Of a DNA stretch of 42,990 nt, positions 32,357-41,270 are shown in pieces. Each line of letters starts with the position of its first letter. Positions within the stretch are counted from its first letter, which is position 1. A program made the translations under genes and the position numbers. The stretch is from Oscillibacter sp. (GTDB taxonomy: Bacteria > Bacillota > Clostridia > Oscillospirales > Oscillospiraceae). The notes beneath the pieces were generated by a model. It saw only the letters and a list, made by a program, of their open reading frames with translations, ran no database searches and had not been told where the DNA came from. The stretch covers positions 1-42,990 of the forward strand of contig JAAVYM010000059.1 in assembly GCA_022791135.1 (NCBI GenBank), in the 5' to 3' direction.

Positions 32357-33997
32357 ATGAAGATGAAAAAAATGATTGCCGGGTTCCTGGCCGCCGCGCT
32401 GTGCTTGACGCTGGCAGCCTGCAACAGCGGCGAAATACTGCCGGCCGGCCCCGAAACCACGCCCCAGCAGGAGCCTGCCAGCTCCCCGCAGAGCGAGGGA
32501 AAGGATACCTTGGTAGTCCGCGCCCACAAGGACATCGGAGATTTGAATCCCCACACGATGAAAAGCCAGATGTACGCCCAGGATTGGGTCTATGAGAGCC
32601 TGGTGGCTCTGGAGAATGATACGATTGTCCCCGTTCTGGCCGAGAGCTGGGAGATCTCGCCGGACGGCTGCGCCTATACCTTTCACCTGCGCAAAGGGGT
32701 GAAATTCAGCGACGGCAGCGATTTTACCTCCGCTGTCGCAAAGCGTAATATAGAAGCTGTCCAGCGGCACGCCGGCGGCTATTCCTTCCTTCAGTCTCTG
32801 ACCTCCATCACAAGCATTGATACGCCGGACAACCTCACCCTGGTCCTCAATCTGAGCCAGCCCTGCAACTCTCTTCTCAACGATTTTACATTCCGGCGTC
32901 CGCTGACCATGCTTGGGGAAGCCGGATTCCCTGCCGGGGGCGACCCTTATGACAATGGCGTCACCGCCCCCATCGGCACCGGCATGTGGGTACTGAAGGA
33001 GTATGTGGCCGACCAGTATGCGCTCTTCCAGCGCAACGAGGAATACTGGGGAGAAAAGCCCAGCTTTCAATATCTAAGGGCTGTTGTGATCCCCGACGTA
33101 AATACGGCTGCCAACGCCCTGAAGGCCGGCGAGATTGATGTGATGGTGGATTCCACGCAGATTACCGCCGACATGTACCAGCAGATGTCGGCAGCCGGCT
33201 TCAAGACCGAGATGGCCCCCTCCACCAGCATTTCCAACCTGAACATCAACACCGCCGGCCCCATTACCGGAGACCGGAGTGTCCGTCTGGCGATGGAGTA
33301 CGCCACGGATAACACCGCCATCTCCCAGGGCATATTCGGAGGGCTTCAGGAGCCGGCCTCCGCCTATTTCTCCAGCGAGGCGCCCTATGCCGGCACCGCC
33401 GGAATCGAGCCGTATCCCTACGACCCGGAGAAGGCCAGCCAGATTCTGGAGGACGCAGGCTGGGTCTATGCCGGCGGGGACACGGTTCGGTCCAAGGATG
33501 GCCGCAGGCTGGAATTGGATCTGATCTATGACGCCTCGGTCACCAACGACCGTGACATCGGACTCATCCTTCAGGCCCAATACGCCGAAGTGGGCATTCA
33601 GCTCAATATCGTCCCCCAGGACAGCCAGGTCTACCGCAAGAACTGGACGGATGGGGAGTTCGGCGTGCTCATCTACAGCTCCTGGGGCGGCTCCTATGAA
33701 CCCTACGCCACTTTGGCCGCCATGGCCAGCGGCGGCGACAAATTCAACACCGTGCAAAAGGGCATGAGCAACAAAGCCGAGCTGGATGCCGTCATGACCG
33801 ACTGTCTGAGTCAGACGGACCCGGACAAGCTCCAGGAGAATTTCAACTATATCATGAAGAGCTTCCACGATGAGGCCGTATACGTACCGCTCACTGTCAC
33901 CAGCACCCTGGCTATCTACCGCAGCGAGCTGACCGGGCTGGAGCTGATTCCCAGCCGAAGCGGAATGGGTGTCAGCCACATGGCTTGGGCCGGCTGA
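32357..33997 (+). CDS. NikA/OppA-family substrate-binding lipoprotein under B12 control
   Basis: A 546-residue extracytoplasmic lipoprotein of the SBP_bac_5 family: signal KKMIAGFLAAALCLTLAAC with lipobox LAAC (Cys22), then the two-lobed domain. It resembles E. coli NikA along its length: DIGDLNPHTMKSQMYAQDWVYE, APIGTGMWVLKEY, FQRNEEYWGEKPS, YDPEKASQILEDAGW and FGVLIYSSWGGSYEPYA. The loop after the last motif reads MASGGDKF and has no His where NikA has its nickel-site histidine, so the ligand may differ. The riboswitch suggests cobalt, a cobalt chelate or a corrinoid precursor. TAGGAGGG precedes the ATG. Confidence 0.9.
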   Translation: MKMKKMIAGFLAAALCLTLAACNSGEILPAGPETTPQQEPASSPQSEGKDTLVVRAHKDIGDLNPHTMKSQMYAQDWVYESLVALENDTIVPVLAESWEISPDGCAYTFHLRKGVKFSDGSDFTSAVAKRNIEAVQRHAGGYSFLQSLTSITSIDTPDNLTLVLNLSQPCNSLLNDFTFRRPLTMLGEAGFPAGGDPYDNGVTAPIGTGMWVLKEYVADQYALFQRNEEYWGEKPSFQYLRAVVIPDVNTAANALKAGEIDVMVDSTQITADMYQQMSAAGFKTEMAPSTSISNLNINTAGPITGDRSVRLAMEYATDNTAISQGIFGGLQEPASAYFSSEAPYAGTAGIEPYPYDPEKASQILEDAGWVYAGGDTVRSKDGRRLELDLIYDASVTNDRDIGLILQAQYAEVGIQLNIVPQDSQVYRKNWTDGEFGVLIYSSWGGSYEPYATLAAMASGGDKFNTVQKGMSNKAELDAVMTDCLSQTDPDKLQENFNYIMKSFHDEAVYVPLTVTSTLAIYRSELTGLELIPSRSGMGVSHMAWAG

Positions 33998-34055
33998 CCG
34001 CAGCGCCGGTATCCGCGCCGCCGCAGGCGGGATACCACATTTGAAGGAGGAAATC

Positions 34056-34991
34056 GTGCTCCGTTACATAGGAAAACAGATCCTGTGGTTAGTTCCACTT
34101 CTGCTTCTGGTGTCCATTTTGTCCTTTGTCCTGGTTCGAAAGCTTCCGGAGGACGCCGCTACCGCCTACCTGAACTCCGTCAACGCTCCGCTGACAGAGG
34201 AGGCTCTAGCGGCGGTCCGGGCTGAGCTGGGCCTGGACAAGCCCCTTTCGGTACAGTATGGCAGATGGCTGCGGCAGGTGCTGAGGGGGGATCTGGGGTA
34301 CTCCTATCAGACAAAGCGTCCCGTTGCAGAGGAGCTGGCGGAGGATCTGAGGTACACCGGGCAGCTGGCCCTGGCCGCCCTGGGCTGGGTTCTTTTTCTC
34401 AGCGTCACCTTGGGCCTTCTGTCCACCAGACACCCAAACGGGCTGGCGGACAGCGTGATACGCGCCTTTACGTTCCTGGGCGCCTCTATGCCAAAATTTT
34501 GGCTGGGGTTTCTCCTGGTGTCGCTCTTTTCCCTGCGGTGGAACCTGCTGCCGGTCCAGGGCGCTACCAGCTGGAAGCATTTGATCCTTCCGTCCTTTAC
34601 TCTGGCCTGCTCGTACATCGCCACCTATACCAAGCTCCTGCGCAGCAGCATCCTGGAGCTTCAGAGCCAGGGCTTTGTCCGCTATGCCAGGGTCCGTGGC
34701 TTTTCCCGGCGGGCGGTCACCCTGCGCCACGTGATCCCCAACGCCCTGATCCCCGTACTCACCAGCCTTGGCCTCCACCTGGGCAGTATGATGTCCGGGG
34801 CCGTCATTGTGGAGAATGTATTCGCATGGCCCGGGCTGGGGCGGATGTGCGTCTCGGCGGTGAACGCCAGAAATTACCCCATGATCCAGGGATATATCCT
34901 GCTAATGTCCGCACTTTTCATCCTGGCAAATCTTGCTGCCGACCTGGTGTGCGCCATGCTGAATCCGCGCCTCAGACTGGGAGGGTCCTGA
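34056..34991 (+). CDS. NikB/DppB-type ABC permease
   Basis: The 311-residue inner-membrane subunit has the usual order: a first helix (ILWLVPLLLLVSILSFVLVR), a large outer loop with LGLDKPLSVQYGRWLRQVLRGDLGYS, then five more helices. The family loop YARVRGFSRRAVTLRHVIPNALIPVLTSLGLHLG contacts the ATPases, and VIVENVFAWPGLGRM is near the end. The start is GTG at 34056 with GAAGGAGG seven bases before. It forms the channel with the next gene. Confidence 0.9.
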   Translation: MLRYIGKQILWLVPLLLLVSILSFVLVRKLPEDAATAYLNSVNAPLTEEALAAVRAELGLDKPLSVQYGRWLRQVLRGDLGYSYQTKRPVAEELAEDLRYTGQLALAALGWVLFLSVTLGLLSTRHPNGLADSVIRAFTFLGASMPKFWLGFLLVSLFSLRWNLLPVQGATSWKHLILPSFTLACSYIATYTKLLRSSILELQSQGFVRYARVRGFSRRAVTLRHVIPNALIPVLTSLGLHLGSMMSGAVIVENVFAWPGLGRMCVSAVNARNYPMIQGYILLMSALFILANLAADLVCAMLNPRLRLGGS

Positions 34992-35824
34992 TGAGACAAA
35001 AAAACGGAATGCTTGGGCGGTTTCTCCGCCGTCCCACCGTGATCGTCTATCTCACATTGCTGGGCGTCCTGGTGGCGGCCTGTCTCCTGGCGCCGGTACT
35101 GTCCCCCTTCGACCCAGCTTTTATGGATATATCCCTGAAATTTGCGCCCCCCTCCCCCGTTCACCCGCTGGGTACGGACTACCTCGGGCGGGACATTCTG
35201 TCCCGGGTGCTTTGGGGCGGGCGAAATACCATGGGATATGCCGCCCTGGTCACCCTCTTCTCGGCGCTGCCCGGCACCGGAGTCGGGATGCTGTCCGGCT
35301 GGACCGGCGGCTGGGCCGATGAGGCAATTACAAAGGCAAGCGACGTGCTCCGCGCCTTTCCGAGCATCGTTTTTGTGCTTATCATCGTCAGTGCGCTTGG
35401 AATTGGGATCCAGAGCGTCTGTCTGGCCATGTTGACCACCCGTTGGATCTGGTATGCGCGGATGGCTCGCAATTTGGCGCGGGCAGAGCTGACACGAACC
35501 TCCATCATGGCCAGCCGCCTGGCCGGAAGCCGGTGGCCAAGGCTGCTGACACGCCACATTCTGCCCGCTATCCTGCCGCAGATGCTGGCGGTGCTGGCGA
35601 TCGACTTCGGCAGCACGCTGCTGGCCATCTCTGGATACTCCTTCCTCGGTCTGGGCATTCTGGCTCCGCTGCCGGAGTGGGGCGCAATGATCAACGACGG
35701 CCGCAATTATATGGAGCATCCCGGTATGATGTTTTGGCCCGGACTCTGTGTGCTTGTGGTGGTGATTTCCGTCAATCTGCTGGGTGACCGTCTCCGGGAT
35801 ACGCTGGAGGAGAATCGCACGTGA
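34991..35824 (+). CDS. NikC/DppC-type ABC permease
   Basis: The 277-residue second channel subunit has an N-terminal helix (VIVYLTLLGVLVAACLLAPVLSPFDP) and the family motif HPLGTDYLGRDILSRVLWGGRNT. Later come the coupling loop ASRLAGSRWPRLLTRHILPAILPQMLAVLAIDFGSTLLAISGYSFLG and PEWGAMINDGRNY. Its ATG overlaps the stop of the NikB-type gene (TGATG), so translation is coupled. Confidence 0.9.
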   Translation: MRQKNGMLGRFLRRPTVIVYLTLLGVLVAACLLAPVLSPFDPAFMDISLKFAPPSPVHPLGTDYLGRDILSRVLWGGRNTMGYAALVTLFSALPGTGVGMLSGWTGGWADEAITKASDVLRAFPSIVFVLIIVSALGIGIQSVCLAMLTTRWIWYARMARNLARAELTRTSIMASRLAGSRWPRLLTRHILPAILPQMLAVLAIDFGSTLLAISGYSFLGLGILAPLPEWGAMINDGRNYMEHPGMMFWPGLCVLVVVISVNLLGDRLRDTLEENRT

Positions 35825-36816
35825 TGGACGAGAAAGTGTTGTACACAGAGGGGCTGTCGGCGTGGCTGAGAGCCGGGAGATCCATGATCCCTGCTATCCG
35901 CGATGTGTCGCTGACCGTGAAAAAGGGAGGCTGCACCGGTATCATCGGAGAGAGCGGCTGCGGCAAATCCATTACCTGTCAAGCGGTCCTGGGGCTATTG
36001 GAGCACAAAAAGTGGAACGTGGAGGGCCGGGTCTTTCTGCATGGAGCGCCCGTGCCCATTCAGGATGATACCGCGATGGACGCCTTTCGGGGACGGAGAA
36101 TGGCCCTGATCCTGCAAAACCCCATGTCGGCCTTTGATATGCGTTTGACCATTGGAACCCATTTCTGCGAGGGGCGGCGCCGGCGTGAGTGGAGTGTTTG
36201 TCTGGAGGAAGCCGCCGAGATGCTCAGGCGGATGTATATCAAAGAGCCGGAGGGGGTCCTTCGGAGCTACCCGTTCCAGCTCAGCGGCGGAATGCTCCAG
36301 CGCGTTTTGATCGCCATGGCCATCGGCTCGCGCCCGGAACTTCTGATCGCCGACGAACCCACCACAGCGCTGGACCGCACGACGCAGTCGGAAATCCTTC
36401 ATATCCTGCGGCAGCTTCAATACCGGGAGGGGATCGCGATCCTTCTGGTCTCGCACGATTTGAAGGTCATCTCCTGCATGGCGGACAATATCTATGTCAT
36501 GTACGGCGGCCAGGTGGTAGAGCATGGACGCAAGGACAGCGTGCTGTCCCATCCGCTGCATCCCTACACCCGGGGACTGCTGCAATCGCGGTTGACTTTC
36601 TCCAAGCGGCGGCTGGAGGTTATGGAGGGGTATCCCCCCCGGCTGGGAGAAATCATAGGCCCAGGCTGTCCGTTTGCGCCGCGCTGCTCTTTTGCGTTGG
36701 AGGACTGTATATCCGTATCGCAGCCTCTGCGGGAACTGGAGCCGGGGCATTGGAGCCGCTGCTTGTTGAGAGGTGAGTCACTTGGATTTCTTACTGGAAG
36801 CGCAGGGACTGCGTAA
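35824..36816 (+). CDS. NikD/DppD-type ABC ATPase
   Basis: The 330-residue ATPase has Walker [16 protein letters not shown]-loop [16 protein letters not shown], signature [15 protein letters not shown], Walker [13 protein letters not shown] and switch [14 protein letters not shown]. The oligopeptide/nickel ATPase C-terminal tail follows, with [17 protein letters not shown], a cluster of cysteines that in some relatives binds Fe-S. The ATG overlaps the preceding stop (TGATG); GTG one codon earlier is an alternative. Its 3' end overlaps the next gene by 35 bases. Confidence 0.9.
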   Translation: MDEKVLYTEGLSAWLRAGRSMIPAIRDVSLTVKKGGCTGIIGESGCGKSITCQAVLGLLEHKKWNVEGRVFLHGAPVPIQDDTAMDAFRGRRMALILQNPMSAFDMRLTIGTHFCEGRRRREWSVCLEEAAEMLRRMYIKEPEGVLRSYPFQLSGGMLQRVLIAMAIGSRPELLIADEPTTALDRTTQSEILHILRQLQYREGIAILLVSHDLKVISCMADNIYVMYGGQVVEHGRKDSVLSHPLHPYTRGLLQSRLTFSKRRLEVMEGYPPRLGEIIGPGCPFAPRCSFALEDCISVSQPLRELEPGHWSRCLLRGESLGFLTGSAGTA

Positions 36817-37687
36817 AACTTACCGCCGCGGCTGGAACCGCCGCATAGAGGCGGTTCGGGATGTGTCGTTTTCTCTTCCGGACGGAATCTGCCTGGGGCT
36901 GGTGGGAGAGAGCGGCTGCGGAAAGAGCACCCTGTGCCGGATCCTGGCCGGACTGGAGCAGCCGGCTGCGGGCCGTGTCTTCTACAGAGGCGCGCCGGTA
37001 AGGCCTGGCCGCATTCAAGGCGGTATCCAAATGGTGTTTCAGAACAGTCTGGATTCCGTCAACCTCCATATGGATATAGCTCATATCATCTCTGAACCCT
37101 TGGAAAACCTGTTTCACATGCGGGGTGGGTCCTCCCGCAAAGAGGTGTCCCGATTGCTGGAAATGGTGGGGATCTCTCCCGAAGACATGTATAAATATCC
37201 CCAGCAATTCAGCGGCGGACAGCTCCAGCGTGTTTGCATCGCGCGGGCGCTGGCGGCAAAACCGAAGCTGCTGCTTCTGGACGAGCCTCTGAGCAGCCTG
37301 GACGTATCTGTGCAGGCGCAGGTCCTGAATCTGCTGGCCGGCCTGAAATCGACTCTGGATTTGACCTGCCTCCTGATCTCCCATGATCTGGAGGCGATCT
37401 ATTATCTAGCCGATGCGCTTATGGTCATGTATGGCGGGGTGATCGTGGAACAGATCGGACATATGGAGGATTTTTCAAAGCTTTGTCATCCTTACACCCG
37501 CCGTCTTCTTGCCGCGTACGATATAGCCGGGGAAGAGAGGGAGTCGCTCCCGCCGCCGGCCAGGGAGCCTGACGGCGGATGCCCCTATTATCAGCGATGC
37601 GTCCTGCGGACAGCCCGGTGCCAGGCCCAACGCCCCCCGCTGGAAGAGCGGGAAAAGGACCATAAAATCGCATGCTGGAATATCTGA
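36782..37687 (+). CDS. NikE/DppF-type ABC ATPase
   Basis: The 301-residue second ATPase has Walker [19 protein letters not shown]-loop IQMVFQNSLDSVNLHM, signature FSGGQLQRVCIARAL, Walker B LLLLDEPLSSLDVSVQ and switch LISHDLEAIYYLAD. Its C-terminal tail is GGCPYYQRCVLRTARCQ. The start is uncertain: TTG at 36782 has AGAGGTGA at good spacing, while GTG at 36773 would add three residues but has a poor ribosome site. With the four preceding genes it completes a five-subunit importer. Confidence 0.88.
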   Translation: MDFLLEAQGLRKTYRRGWNRRIEAVRDVSFSLPDGICLGLVGESGCGKSTLCRILAGLEQPAAGRVFYRGAPVRPGRIQGGIQMVFQNSLDSVNLHMDIAHIISEPLENLFHMRGGSSRKEVSRLLEMVGISPEDMYKYPQQFSGGQLQRVCIARALAAKPKLLLLDEPLSSLDVSVQAQVLNLLAGLKSTLDLTCLLISHDLEAIYYLADALMVMYGGVIVEQIGHMEDFSKLCHPYTRRLLAAYDIAGEERESLPPPAREPDGGCPYYQRCVLRTARCQAQRPPLEEREKDHKIACWNI

Positions 37688-37699
37688 GCGAAATTGAAT

Positions 37700-37735
37700 G
37701 GCTCCTGTTTTTCGACTGGTCGAAAAACAGGAGCC
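37700..37735 (+). terminator. Terminator of the B12-controlled transporter operon
   Basis: GGCTCCTGTTTTTCGA (37700-37715), CTGG loop, TCGAAAAACAGGAGCC (37720-37735), then CGTCCTTTC downstream. It is a 16-base-pair perfect stem. The 37745-37960 stretch holds no gene that I can see. Confidence 0.88.
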
Positions 37736-37965
37736 GTCCTTTCATAAAAGCCTTGCAAATGCAGGTTTTTTTATTTTAGCCTCCTGGGTCAAATTTTTGA
37801 AGCCTCCAGAATTCTAAATGTTTTTTCAACAAAAGAACGCTATATGCACCGATTCCAGCAGGTTTTGAAGATCGCCGGCCGTCAGGAAACCTCTGGCCGG
37901 GGACCTTCTAGGCCAGGATAATATCCTTCAAGTCAGCCGTCTCCTTGATTGTCCGTATGGCATTC

Positions 37966-38447
37966 AGGACAGTTTGCCATTGCTCCGGGGTGATAGACTT
38001 CCAGACAGCAGCCTTAAAAGCATACAGATGGTGTCCAGCTGCGTGGCAGGATCCGGCGGGAGCGGGAGCTTGACCCGGCTTTCGGTCCGCTCTTCATAGG
38101 CAACAAAGCAGTCCACAAATTTCTGGTGATCCCGACGGGAATCATCTCCAAAGTAAAGGGCATAAAAAAGCCGTAATCCTGATTTCACCAAGACTCTTTT
38201 CTTCCTCCGTTTTCCCGTTTACCGATGAGGTGAAGCTGTCCAGCCGTCCGAAGCCAGTCCGAATATCTTCAATGTAAGTCCGGTATTCCTCTGAAGTATC
38301 TGCCGGAAGTTCCCTGCTGTAAAAGTACAGCTCAACGGCGGAGACGTTATGCGCGGCGAATCCGAAAGCCGGCACGCACAAAAAGACGGTCGCCAGAATG
38401 ACGGGAAAATGGAATGCCTTAATGATGGCAGAGGAGATAAGGGGCAT
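37966..38447 (-). pseudogene. Frameshifted conjugative-element gene fragment
   Basis: Two frames read as one protein: a hydrophobic segment (FPVILATVFLCVPAFGFAA), then VELYFYSRELPADTSEEYRTYIEDIRTGFGRLDSF up to about 38180. After a frame change comes KSGLRLFYALYFGDDSRRDHQKFVDCFVAYEE, continuing to 37966. I do not recognise a function. The text has the style of accessory proteins of Firmicute integrative elements. Confidence 0.5.
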
Positions 38448-38461
38448 CCAGTCCAGGCCGT

Positions 38462-38774
38462 TCTCACCTTAGCCAAGAGCTTTGCCGGTGATGAAGCTTT
38501 TAGTGATGGGTTTGTCATTCTCACACAGTCTGAGGTAAGCACGCAGAAGCATGCCCTCGTTGCTACCAAAGCCGATGATGAAAAAGACGCCAGTGTCCTT
38601 GGGGATTTCCCGGCCTTCTTCCCGCTCGCGGTTCAACAGGAAGTATTGGCGCAGATAGCCCTGGCTTCCAACCGGTATTTCAGTTCCTCAAACACCTCTT
38701 GCACCGGACGCTGGCCGGCATATTCCAACTGACGGGGATCGCCTGCGGAGGGGTTCCAACAGTTGAATTTCATG
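38462..38774 (-). pseudogene. Frameshifted gene fragment of unknown function
   Basis: Starts MKFNCWNPSAGDPRQLEYAG with an AAAGGAAAATC ribosome-like site, runs to EELKYRLEA, then needs a one-base shift (near 38660) to continue as GYLRQYFLLNREREEGREIP and VFFIIGFGSNEGMLLRAYLRLCEN, ending at a TAA by 38470. It is probably the 5' part of the same decayed locus as the next fragment. Confidence 0.5.
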
Positions 38775-38807
38775 ATTTTCCTTTCTCTGAACTCCTTCTT
38801 TTTTGAC

Positions 38808-38837
38808 TTGTCTCGGATGGACTGGGTATGCTATGAT
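38808..38837 (+). promoter_or_regulatory. Candidate promoter of the polymerase gene
   Basis: TTGTCT (38808-38813), 18 bases, TATGAT (38832-38837). An overlapping alternative is TTGACT (38803-38808) with TATGCT (38827-38832), also 18 bases. Confidence 0.5.
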
Positions 38838-38875
38838 AGGACTAGAACAAAGTTTTGTGTTGGGAGGCAGAAATC

Positions 38876-40399
38876 GTGAAAGGACGGACCTATCTGGCCA
38901 TAGATTTGAAAAGCTTTTATGCCTCGGTGGAGTGCGTCGAGCGGGGGCTGGATCCTCTCACCACAAACCTTGTGGTGGCAGACCTGAGCCGCACGGAGAA
39001 GACCATCTGCCTCGCCGTGACGCCGTCCTTGAAAGCCTGGGGCATTTCCGGCCGGGCGCGGCTGTTTGAGGTGGTCCAGCGGGTTAAGGAAGTCAACGCC
39101 CGGCGGCAGCGACAGGCTCCGGGGCGGCAGCTCACCGGAGCCTCCTCCAGTGACATCGAACTGAAAGCGGACCCCAGCCTTGCGGTGGATTACATCGTAG
39201 CTCCGCCCCGGATGGCCCATTACATGGAGTGGAGCACCAAGGTTTACAACGTGTATCTCAAATATATCGCGCCGGAGGACATTATCAACTACTCCATTGA
39301 CGAGGTCTTCATGGATGTGACCAATTACCTGGGAATTTATGGACTCAGCGCTCGTGATCTGGCCATGAAGATCGTTTTGGACGTGCTGGAGACTACTGGC
39401 ATCACTGCTACGGCGGGCATCGGGCCGAATCTCTACCTCTGCAAAATCGCCATGGACATCTGGGCCAAGCACATCCCGGCGGACAACAACGGCGTACGCA
39501 TCGCCCAACTGACGGAGAAGAGCTACCGCCGTAACCTGTGGACCCACCGCCCCCTGACGGATTTTTGGCGAGTCGGGCGGGGCTATGCGAAAAAGCTGGA
39601 GGCGAAGGGCCTGTACACCATGGGCGACATCGCCCGCTGTTCCATCGGCAAACCCACAGACTATTACAATGAAGAACTGCTCTATAAGCTTTTCGGCGTC
39701 AACGCGGAACTCTTGATTGACCATGCTTGGGGGTGGGAACCCTGTACTATCACCGACATCAAAATGTACAGGCCGGAGTCCAAGAGCATCGGTGCGGGAC
39801 AGGTGCTGCAATGCCCGTATCCCTATGAAAAGACCCGCTTGGTAGTCCGGGAGATGGCAGATCAGCTGGCGCTGGAATTGGTGGACAAAGGTCTGATGAC
39901 AAACCAGTTGACGCTGACAGTGGGCTATGACATTGAGAATCTGACGGATCCCGCCCGCCGGAAGAACTACCAGGGTGAGGTTAAGGCTGACCGCTATGGA
40001 CGCTCCATCCCAAAGCACGCTCACGGCACCTTCAATCTGGAGGAGTACACCGCCTCCACGAAGCGGATTATCGCCGCCGCGCTGGAGCTGTTCGACCGCA
40101 TCATCGACCGGGACCTGCTGTCCCGGAGGCTGACGATCACCGCAGGCCATGTGCTGCCGGAGAGTGAGGCTCCCCAAAAGAATCCATTTGAACAGCTGGA
40201 CCTCTTCACCAACTACACCGCCGTTCAGGAACAGCAGGCGCGGGAAGCCGCTGATTTGGAGCGGGAGAAGAAGGTACAAAAAGCAATTCTGGATATCAAA
40301 AAGCGTTTTGGAAAAAACGCCATTCTGAAAGGCATGAACCTTCAGGAGGGCGCAACCGCAAAGAACCGCAATGAAACGATCGGAGGACACAAAGCGTGA
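38876..40399 (+). CDS. Y-family DNA polymerase (UmuC/UvrX/DinB-like)
   Basis: A 507-residue translesion polymerase. The palm has the two metal-binding motifs: TYLAIDLKSFYASVECVERG (Asp near residue 8) and IINYSIDEVFMDV (Asp-Glu near 140). The helix-hairpin-helix little-finger approach is HRPLTDFWRVGRGYAKKLEAKGLYTMGDIARC. The C-terminus ends in a Lys/Glu-rich coil. It resembles the long YqjW/UvrX type of prophages and integrative elements. The start is GTG at 38876 with GGGAGG eight bases before; a TTG seven codons upstream is less likely. The next gene, YolD-like, starts in its stop codon. It appears intact while the surrounding transfer genes are broken. Likely induced by DNA damage, but no LexA box is convincing. 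Confidence 0.92.
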   Translation: MKGRTYLAIDLKSFYASVECVERGLDPLTTNLVVADLSRTEKTICLAVTPSLKAWGISGRARLFEVVQRVKEVNARRQRQAPGRQLTGASSSDIELKADPSLAVDYIVAPPRMAHYMEWSTKVYNVYLKYIAPEDIINYSIDEVFMDVTNYLGIYGLSARDLAMKIVLDVLETTGITATAGIGPNLYLCKIAMDIWAKHIPADNNGVRIAQLTEKSYRRNLWTHRPLTDFWRVGRGYAKKLEAKGLYTMGDIARCSIGKPTDYYNEELLYKLFGVNAELLIDHAWGWEPCTITDIKMYRPESKSIGAGQVLQCPYPYEKTRLVVREMADQLALELVDKGLMTNQLTLTVGYDIENLTDPARRKNYQGEVKADRYGRSIPKHAHGTFNLEEYTASTKRIIAAALELFDRIIDRDLLSRRLTITAGHVLPESEAPQKNPFEQLDLFTNYTAVQEQQAREAADLEREKKVQKAILDIKKRFGKNAILKGMNLQEGATAKNRNETIGGHKA

Positions 40400-40800
40400 A
40401 CGGCCCCTATGACGATATCATTGACCTGCCGCACCCCACCTCGGAGCGGCATCCCCGGATGTCCATGGCGAACCGGGCGGCGCAGTTCAGCCCTTTCGCG
40501 GCATTGACCGGATACGAAGCCGCTGTCAAGGAGACGGCCCGGCTTACAGACAGCAAAGCCGAGCTGACGGAGGAGGAGAAGGTCGTTTTGGATGCTAAGC
40601 TCCAACTGCTGGTTCCCGGTATGGAAGCTTCGTTTGTCTATTTCCAGCAGGATAACAAGAAGGAGGGGGGCACCTACCTTACAGCCGCGGGTATGGTCAA
40701 ACGAATAGATAGTTGTGCCCGCGAGGTGATCCTAGCGGACGGGCAGAAGATCTTCGTTGACGATATTATAGGAATCCAGCTCGAGGCGTCAGCGGATTGA
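40396..40800 (+). CDS. YolD-like protein
   Basis: A 134-residue partner commonly encoded after Y-family polymerases in Firmicute elements, thought to regulate or assist the polymerase. Family marks are YDDIIDLPHPTSERHPRMSM, RAAQFSPFAALTGYEAAVKETARLTD and a C-terminal small barrel (GTYLTAAGMVKRIDSCAREVILADGQKIFVDDIIGI). The GTG start overlaps the polymerase TGA, which shows tight coupling. The reading frame is complete. Confidence 0.92.
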   Translation: MNGPYDDIIDLPHPTSERHPRMSMANRAAQFSPFAALTGYEAAVKETARLTDSKAELTEEEKVVLDAKLQLLVPGMEASFVYFQQDNKKEGGTYLTAAGMVKRIDSCAREVILADGQKIFVDDIIGIQLEASAD

Positions 40801-40811
40801 ACAAAGAAAAG

Positions 40812-40837
40812 CGTCTGTCATTTCTGACAGACGTTTT
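40812..40837 (+). terminator. Terminator of the polymerase-YolD operon
   Basis: CGTCTGTCA (40812-40820), TTTC loop, TGACAGACG (40825-40833), TTTT. Confidence 0.9.
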
Positions 40838-40849
40838 ACGCAGACTTTC

Positions 40850-41262
40850 GCCGAATTTACGGAGTTGTTTTCCGTACATCGCTGCACGGGGAGGCAACCT
40901 GATACCTCCTCCCGGCAGGGCGGGTAGTTGTTGCAGAACTTTTCCTGGGGGTCGATCTTATGCTTGAGGGAGCATTTTTTATAGCCATAGGCGATGGCGG
41001 GCAGCGTGCCGGAGCGAAGGCATTCCTGCTCCAGCGTCAGCCGGTTCCCGTTTTTTGTCCCGATAGGTGACGGCCTGAATCTCCGGCAGTCCGTGCCGGA
41101 TCAGCCAGTCATTCATGATGGGGGGTAAGCGTATGTGTGGGGCTGCTCCCCGCCGGGGTCCGCGAAGAGGATAAGGTCCACGGGAATATTTTTATGGTAC
41201 ATTCCGATGATGATGGCGGTACTGTTGGTTCCCGCTCCGTAGGCCACTACATTGATAAGAAG
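40850..41262 (-). pseudogene. Frameshifted PP-loop (PAPS-reductase-like) protein
   Basis: Reads INVVAYGAGTNSTAIIIGMY, then IPVDLILFADPGGEQPHTYAY, then a stop. A new frame gives MNDWLIRHGLPEIQAVTYRDK, and after another shift NRLTLEQECLRSGTLPAIAYG and YKKCSLKHKIDPQEKFCNNYPPC. The GAGTNST stretch corresponds to the PP-loop of PAPS-reductase/adenine-nucleotide-hydrolase proteins, and the Cys/His tail is typical. At least two shifts make it non-functional. AAGGAGAG precedes it, right after the stop of the VirB4-side frame. Confidence 0.6.
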
Positions 41263-41270
41263 CTCTCCTT

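Noticed and set aside
38840..38875. A LexA box before the polymerase gene (GAACAAAGTTTT)
   Set aside because: It differs from GAAC-N4-GTTC in the right half-site; too weak to claim SOS control.
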